Origin: an uncultured Actinomyces sp.
GTDB lineage: Bacteria > Actinomycetota > Actinomycetes > Actinomycetales > Actinomycetaceae
NCBI GenBank assembly: GCA_938028585.1
Contig: CALIZH010000132.1
Location: 1 to 5,891, forward strand
Length of the DNA stretch: 5,891 bases
Direction of reading: 5' to 3'
Position 1 is the stretch's first letter; every line of letters starts with the position of its first letter. Below are positions 5,541 through 5,891 of the stretch, in pieces. The translations under genes were made by a program, and so were the position numbers. Under the pieces are notes generated by a model, which worked only from the letters and a program-made list of their open reading frames with translations, had not been told where the DNA came from and ran no database searches.

Positions 5541-5792
5541 CTAGTTGCGCTCAAGGTTCCACATGCTCTGGTTCTCCTGGTCGCCCCGTGTCTCCTCCTC
5601 GGCTGGCTTCAGATCGTTGAACTCCTCGGCAAGCATCTGGATAACAGCCTCCATCTCGGCGTCCAGGTTGTCTCTTGCACGGATTCTGAGCAACTGCTGG
5701 TAGATTTGCGCCATAGAGTCCTTCAGGGCCTTGTGAACCCTCACAGAGGGTTGCACGACCACTTCCTCGTCCGTGGCGGCACACTGCGACAC
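5541..5792 (-). CDS. Small hypothetical protein, possibly ribbon-helix-helix-like
   Basis: This is an 83-residue frame starting at GTG (5790-5792), with a stop codon directly upstream in frame, so no longer start is possible. Residues 11-19 (VVVQPSVRV) look like a short strand, followed by helices at about 20-37 and 43-61. That order and spacing resemble ribbon-helix-helix proteins such as CopG- or ParD-type regulators and antitoxins. The C-terminus is polar and acidic. No ribosome binding site is visible before the GTG (the upstream bases read CCGTCCGTTGA), and no toxin gene is adjacent, which lowers confidence. Amino-acid composition and the helix pattern look like real protein. It points the same way as the 150-residue gene, 87 bases away, and could regulate it. 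Confidence 0.45.
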   Translation of the reverse strand: MSQCAATDEEVVVQPSVRVHKALKDSMAQIYQQLLRIRARDNLDAEMEAVIQMLAEEFNDLKPAEEETRGDQENQSMWNLERN

Positions 5793-5813
5793 TCAACGGA
5801 CGGAATTTCGATT

Positions 5814-5891
5814 GTGCAAAATCCGCTCCAGTTTACTCCCACTCGGTGGTTATAGTTTTGCCGTCTCGTCACTCCAGTTGCACCCAGTTTT
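5814..5891. repeat. Repeat-rich palindromic element cut by the window edge
   Basis: CTCCAGTT occurs at 5826-5833 and again at 5872-5879, each followed downstream by AGTTTT (5854-5859 and 5886-5891, the latter at the window end). In addition, GTGCAA (5814-5819) is inverted as TTGCAC (5878-5883), GCAAAA (5816-5821) is inverted as TTTTGC (5856-5861), and CCAC (5839-5842) pairs with GTGG (5846-5849) around TCG. The mixture of direct and inverted repeats suggests an intergenic repeat element or a transposon end. It may also include the control region of the leftward 83-residue gene. Nothing coding is seen here. Confidence 0.4.

Noticed and set aside
5551..5796. Alternative 81-codon leftward frame overlapping the 83-residue gene
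   Set aside because: It covers the same bases in another frame, with a low-complexity Gly/Arg/Pro-rich product. The other frame gives a coherent strand-helix-helix pattern.

Overview
The window suggests a GC-moderate to GC-rich actinobacterium, possibly of class Coriobacteriia. This rests on GTG starts, GC-biased codons in most genes, strong GGAGG ribosome sites and compact stem-loop terminators. No rRNA, tRNA or housekeeping marker is present to fix the lineage. The region looks like an accessory (defence-island) segment: three co-oriented genes of restriction/defence type lie between small genes on the opposite strand.

Layout. Positions 1-116 hold no gene but four perfect inverted repeats, one of which is the terminator of the leftward gene at 117-482. 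That gene encodes a YraN/UPF0102-like protein with a degenerate nuclease motif. Positions 483-932 are non-coding. They contain the YraN leader with a 9-bp inverted repeat, and then a strongly foldable stretch at 731-855 with nested 10-bp, 9-bp and 6-bp stems.

A rightward three-gene operon follows. Gene 1 (933-1454) combines a winged-helix-like N-terminus with a UvrD-type Tudor/SH3-like C-terminus. Gene 2 (1460-2815) is a KAP-family P-loop NTPase. Gene 3 (2824-4944) is a DUF262-DUF1524 protein of the GmrSD/SspE/BrxU type, with a predicted nucleotide-dependent N-terminal domain and an HNH nuclease domain. The gaps of 5 and 8 bases imply co-transcription, and a good intrinsic terminator follows at 4964-5008. 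The inferred logic is a DNA-reading or regulatory protein, an ATPase that senses or assembles, and a nuclease effector. This is a plausible anti-phage or anti-plasmid system of a composition I do not recognise as a named one.

To the right, two leftward small genes follow. One encodes an unrecognised acidic 150-residue protein (5001-5453) whose 3' end overlaps the operon terminator. The other is a possible ribbon-helix-helix-like 83-residue protein (5541-5792). The last 80 bases carry a repeat-rich, palindromic element that is cut by the window edge.

Base composition is uneven. The KAP gene and the first part of gene 3 are clearly more AT-rich than gene 1 and the rest of gene 3, which points to a mosaic history.
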